This document shows positions 61,876 to 64,000 of a stretch of 64,000 bases of DNA, in pieces. A program made the position numbers and the translations under genes. The number at the start of each line of letters is the position of its first letter. Position 1 is the stretch's first letter. The stretch spans positions 636,008 to 700,007 of the forward strand of contig NZ_BMDI01000001.1 in assembly GCF_014635705.1 (NCBI RefSeq). The letters are read 5' to 3'. The stretch is from Oxalicibacterium faecigallinarum. Its GTDB lineage: Bacteria; Pseudomonadota; Gammaproteobacteria; Burkholderiales; Burkholderiaceae_D. A model generated the notes under the pieces. The model saw nothing but the letters and a program-made list of their open reading frames with translations, made no database searches and was not told the origin of the DNA.

Positions 61876-62673
61876 CTAAGAAATACTTGGTACATGTTGC
61901 ACAACTATTTTTGATGCGCCCGTTTGATTTGCATATTCTTTCCAAAACTCATCAAACTTGTAGCGTCCCAGATCGTCGGATGCACCATCTAGAATCACAA
62001 CTTGAAGCTCAATCCCGCTCAAGTCGGGCAAAGATTTCCCCCAAACTTCTTCACTTCTAGATTTTTTAAAATCCCAACCGTTTACAGATGTACTTCCCTC
62101 GAAATCCATACGAGATACGAGATACAGTCTTTTGGGTCCATCCACATTTGATTCTTGAAGTTTTTTTACCATATCTTCGATATCGGCAAAAAATGAAACT
62201 TCAAGAACACGACCACTAAAGACACCAGGGGCCATCAGAACTTCCATCATTTTCTTTTCGAAATCGATTTTTTGATTTCTTAAATTTCTCTCTAAAACCG
62301 CATGTGTTTTATCTGACCAAGGATTGCAAAGTTGCAACTTTGGTTTAAGTACCATTGGCGTTGTCGCTTCCAGCGTAAACATCGACACAAGATAAGACTG
62401 AGGAATCTCGTCCCGCAACAAACGTTGAAAATAAGCTCCAATCTCACTACCGTGAACAGCACCAATCGGGCCGGATTTATCTCGAAGAATGACGTAATGC
62501 CCCATAGGTCCATACAAAGGGCAATACGTTTCTTTATCTATGGCTCCCATACGTCGATCTAATTGAAGTATCGCCATGGTTAGCATGAATATACAAATCA
62601 AAGCAGAGCCTAATATGACGTAACGCAATCGCACATTACTCAACCGCTTTATCGTTTTACGCAAACGAGACAT
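61876..62673 (-). CDS. Membrane-anchored protein of unknown function
   Basis: 265 residues: short basic N-terminus, one membrane helix (YVILGSALICIFMLTMAILQL), then a periplasmic domain containing YVILRDKSGPIGAVHGSEI, RLYLVSRMDFEGSTSVNGWDFKKSRS and LQVVILDGASDDLGRYKFDEFWKEYANQTGA. The last part resembles von Willebrand A-like folds found in mobile-element proteins. No function assigned. Confidence 0.7.
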   Translation of the reverse strand: MSRLRKTIKRLSNVRLRYVILGSALICIFMLTMAILQLDRRMGAIDKETYCPLYGPMGHYVILRDKSGPIGAVHGSEIGAYFQRLLRDEIPQSYLVSMFTLEATTPMVLKPKLQLCNPWSDKTHAVLERNLRNQKIDFEKKMMEVLMAPGVFSGRVLEVSFFADIEDMVKKLQESNVDGPKRLYLVSRMDFEGSTSVNGWDFKKSRSEEVWGKSLPDLSGIELQVVILDGASDDLGRYKFDEFWKEYANQTGASKIVVQHVPSIS

Positions 62674-62760
62674 GATTTCTCTTTATAGCTTTTCAATGCT
62701 CAGTTAAGAGCTTGATTAAACAATTACTGAGATTCGTATTAATCAATATCTGAATGAAAA

Positions 62761-62791
62761 ACAGCGATAGGCCTTGAAGGCCTATCGCTGT
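62761..62791 (-). terminator. Terminator downstream of czcA
   Basis: A perfect 15-bp stem (ACAGCGATAGGCCTT / AAGGCCTATCGCTGT) with one-base centre. On the minus strand it is followed by a T run. It lies six bases from the czcA stop. Confidence 0.9.
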
Positions 62792-62796
62792 CAAAA

Positions 62797-64000
<1,204 letters not shown>

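Overview
The window looks like a betaproteobacterial chromosome, probably Burkholderiales and most likely Oxalobacteraceae (Herminiimonas/Janthinobacterium-like). This is inferred from protein character (OpgD, DUF4148, DmeRF, feoAB, cop/cus sets) and from a dif-type site of beta/gammaproteobacterial form at 17134-17161. A dif site would place the window at the chromosome terminus.

1-17.1 kb is mostly ordinary chromosome: the end of an MFS carrier, adaptive alkylation repair (ada-alkB), a small VOC/NTF2-like operon facing a TetR regulator with a clear palindromic operator, ferrous iron uptake (feoA-feoB plus a Cys-rich partner), pbpG, opgD, an esterase, a divergent cobalt/nickel efflux pair (dmeF/dmeR) with an RcnR-type operator, and a small copper operon (TolC-type lipoprotein, multicopper oxidase, CusF).

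17.1-28.7 kb is the most interesting part: an 11.5-kb provirus of a tailless, probably membrane-containing phage related to the corticovirus PM2 type. It carries a rolling-circle HUH/two-tyrosine initiator, a P9-like packaging ATPase, a 276-residue PM2 P2-like coat protein, about ten tiny membrane proteins, a membrane-anchored lysozyme, a collar-domain spike and a DUF3693-type repressor. It has no integrase and sits inside dif: the left junction is a perfect dif, and the right junction has a degenerate XerC arm. It therefore looks like an element that integrates using host XerC/XerD. Many of its genes are shorter than 60 codons and are chained by ATGA/TAATG overlaps. Two of its transcription units share a conserved leader of about 75 nt.

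28.7-60 kb is a mosaic of accessory DNA: a broken tyrosine recombinase, gene remnants (ZIP transporter, a second exonuclease copy, a truncated ATP-grasp-like gene, a frameshifted CusF), and a very large copper/silver cluster. That cluster contains a P1B ATPase, a cytosolic Cys-rich storage protein, copABCD-type genes, the copRS two-component system, cusF and cusABC. It is followed by a secreted zinc-phospholipase-like protein, an IetAS-type AAA ATPase + subtilase pair (a known antiphage family), and a TnpS/TnpT-like recombinase module with its putative rst site. A protein of unknown function overlaps the end of tnpT.

60-64 kb is AT-richer and holds dgkA, an isolated flgB, two unknown proteins and the end of a CzcA-type RND pump that runs out of the window. 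No tRNA, rRNA or CRISPR array was recognised.
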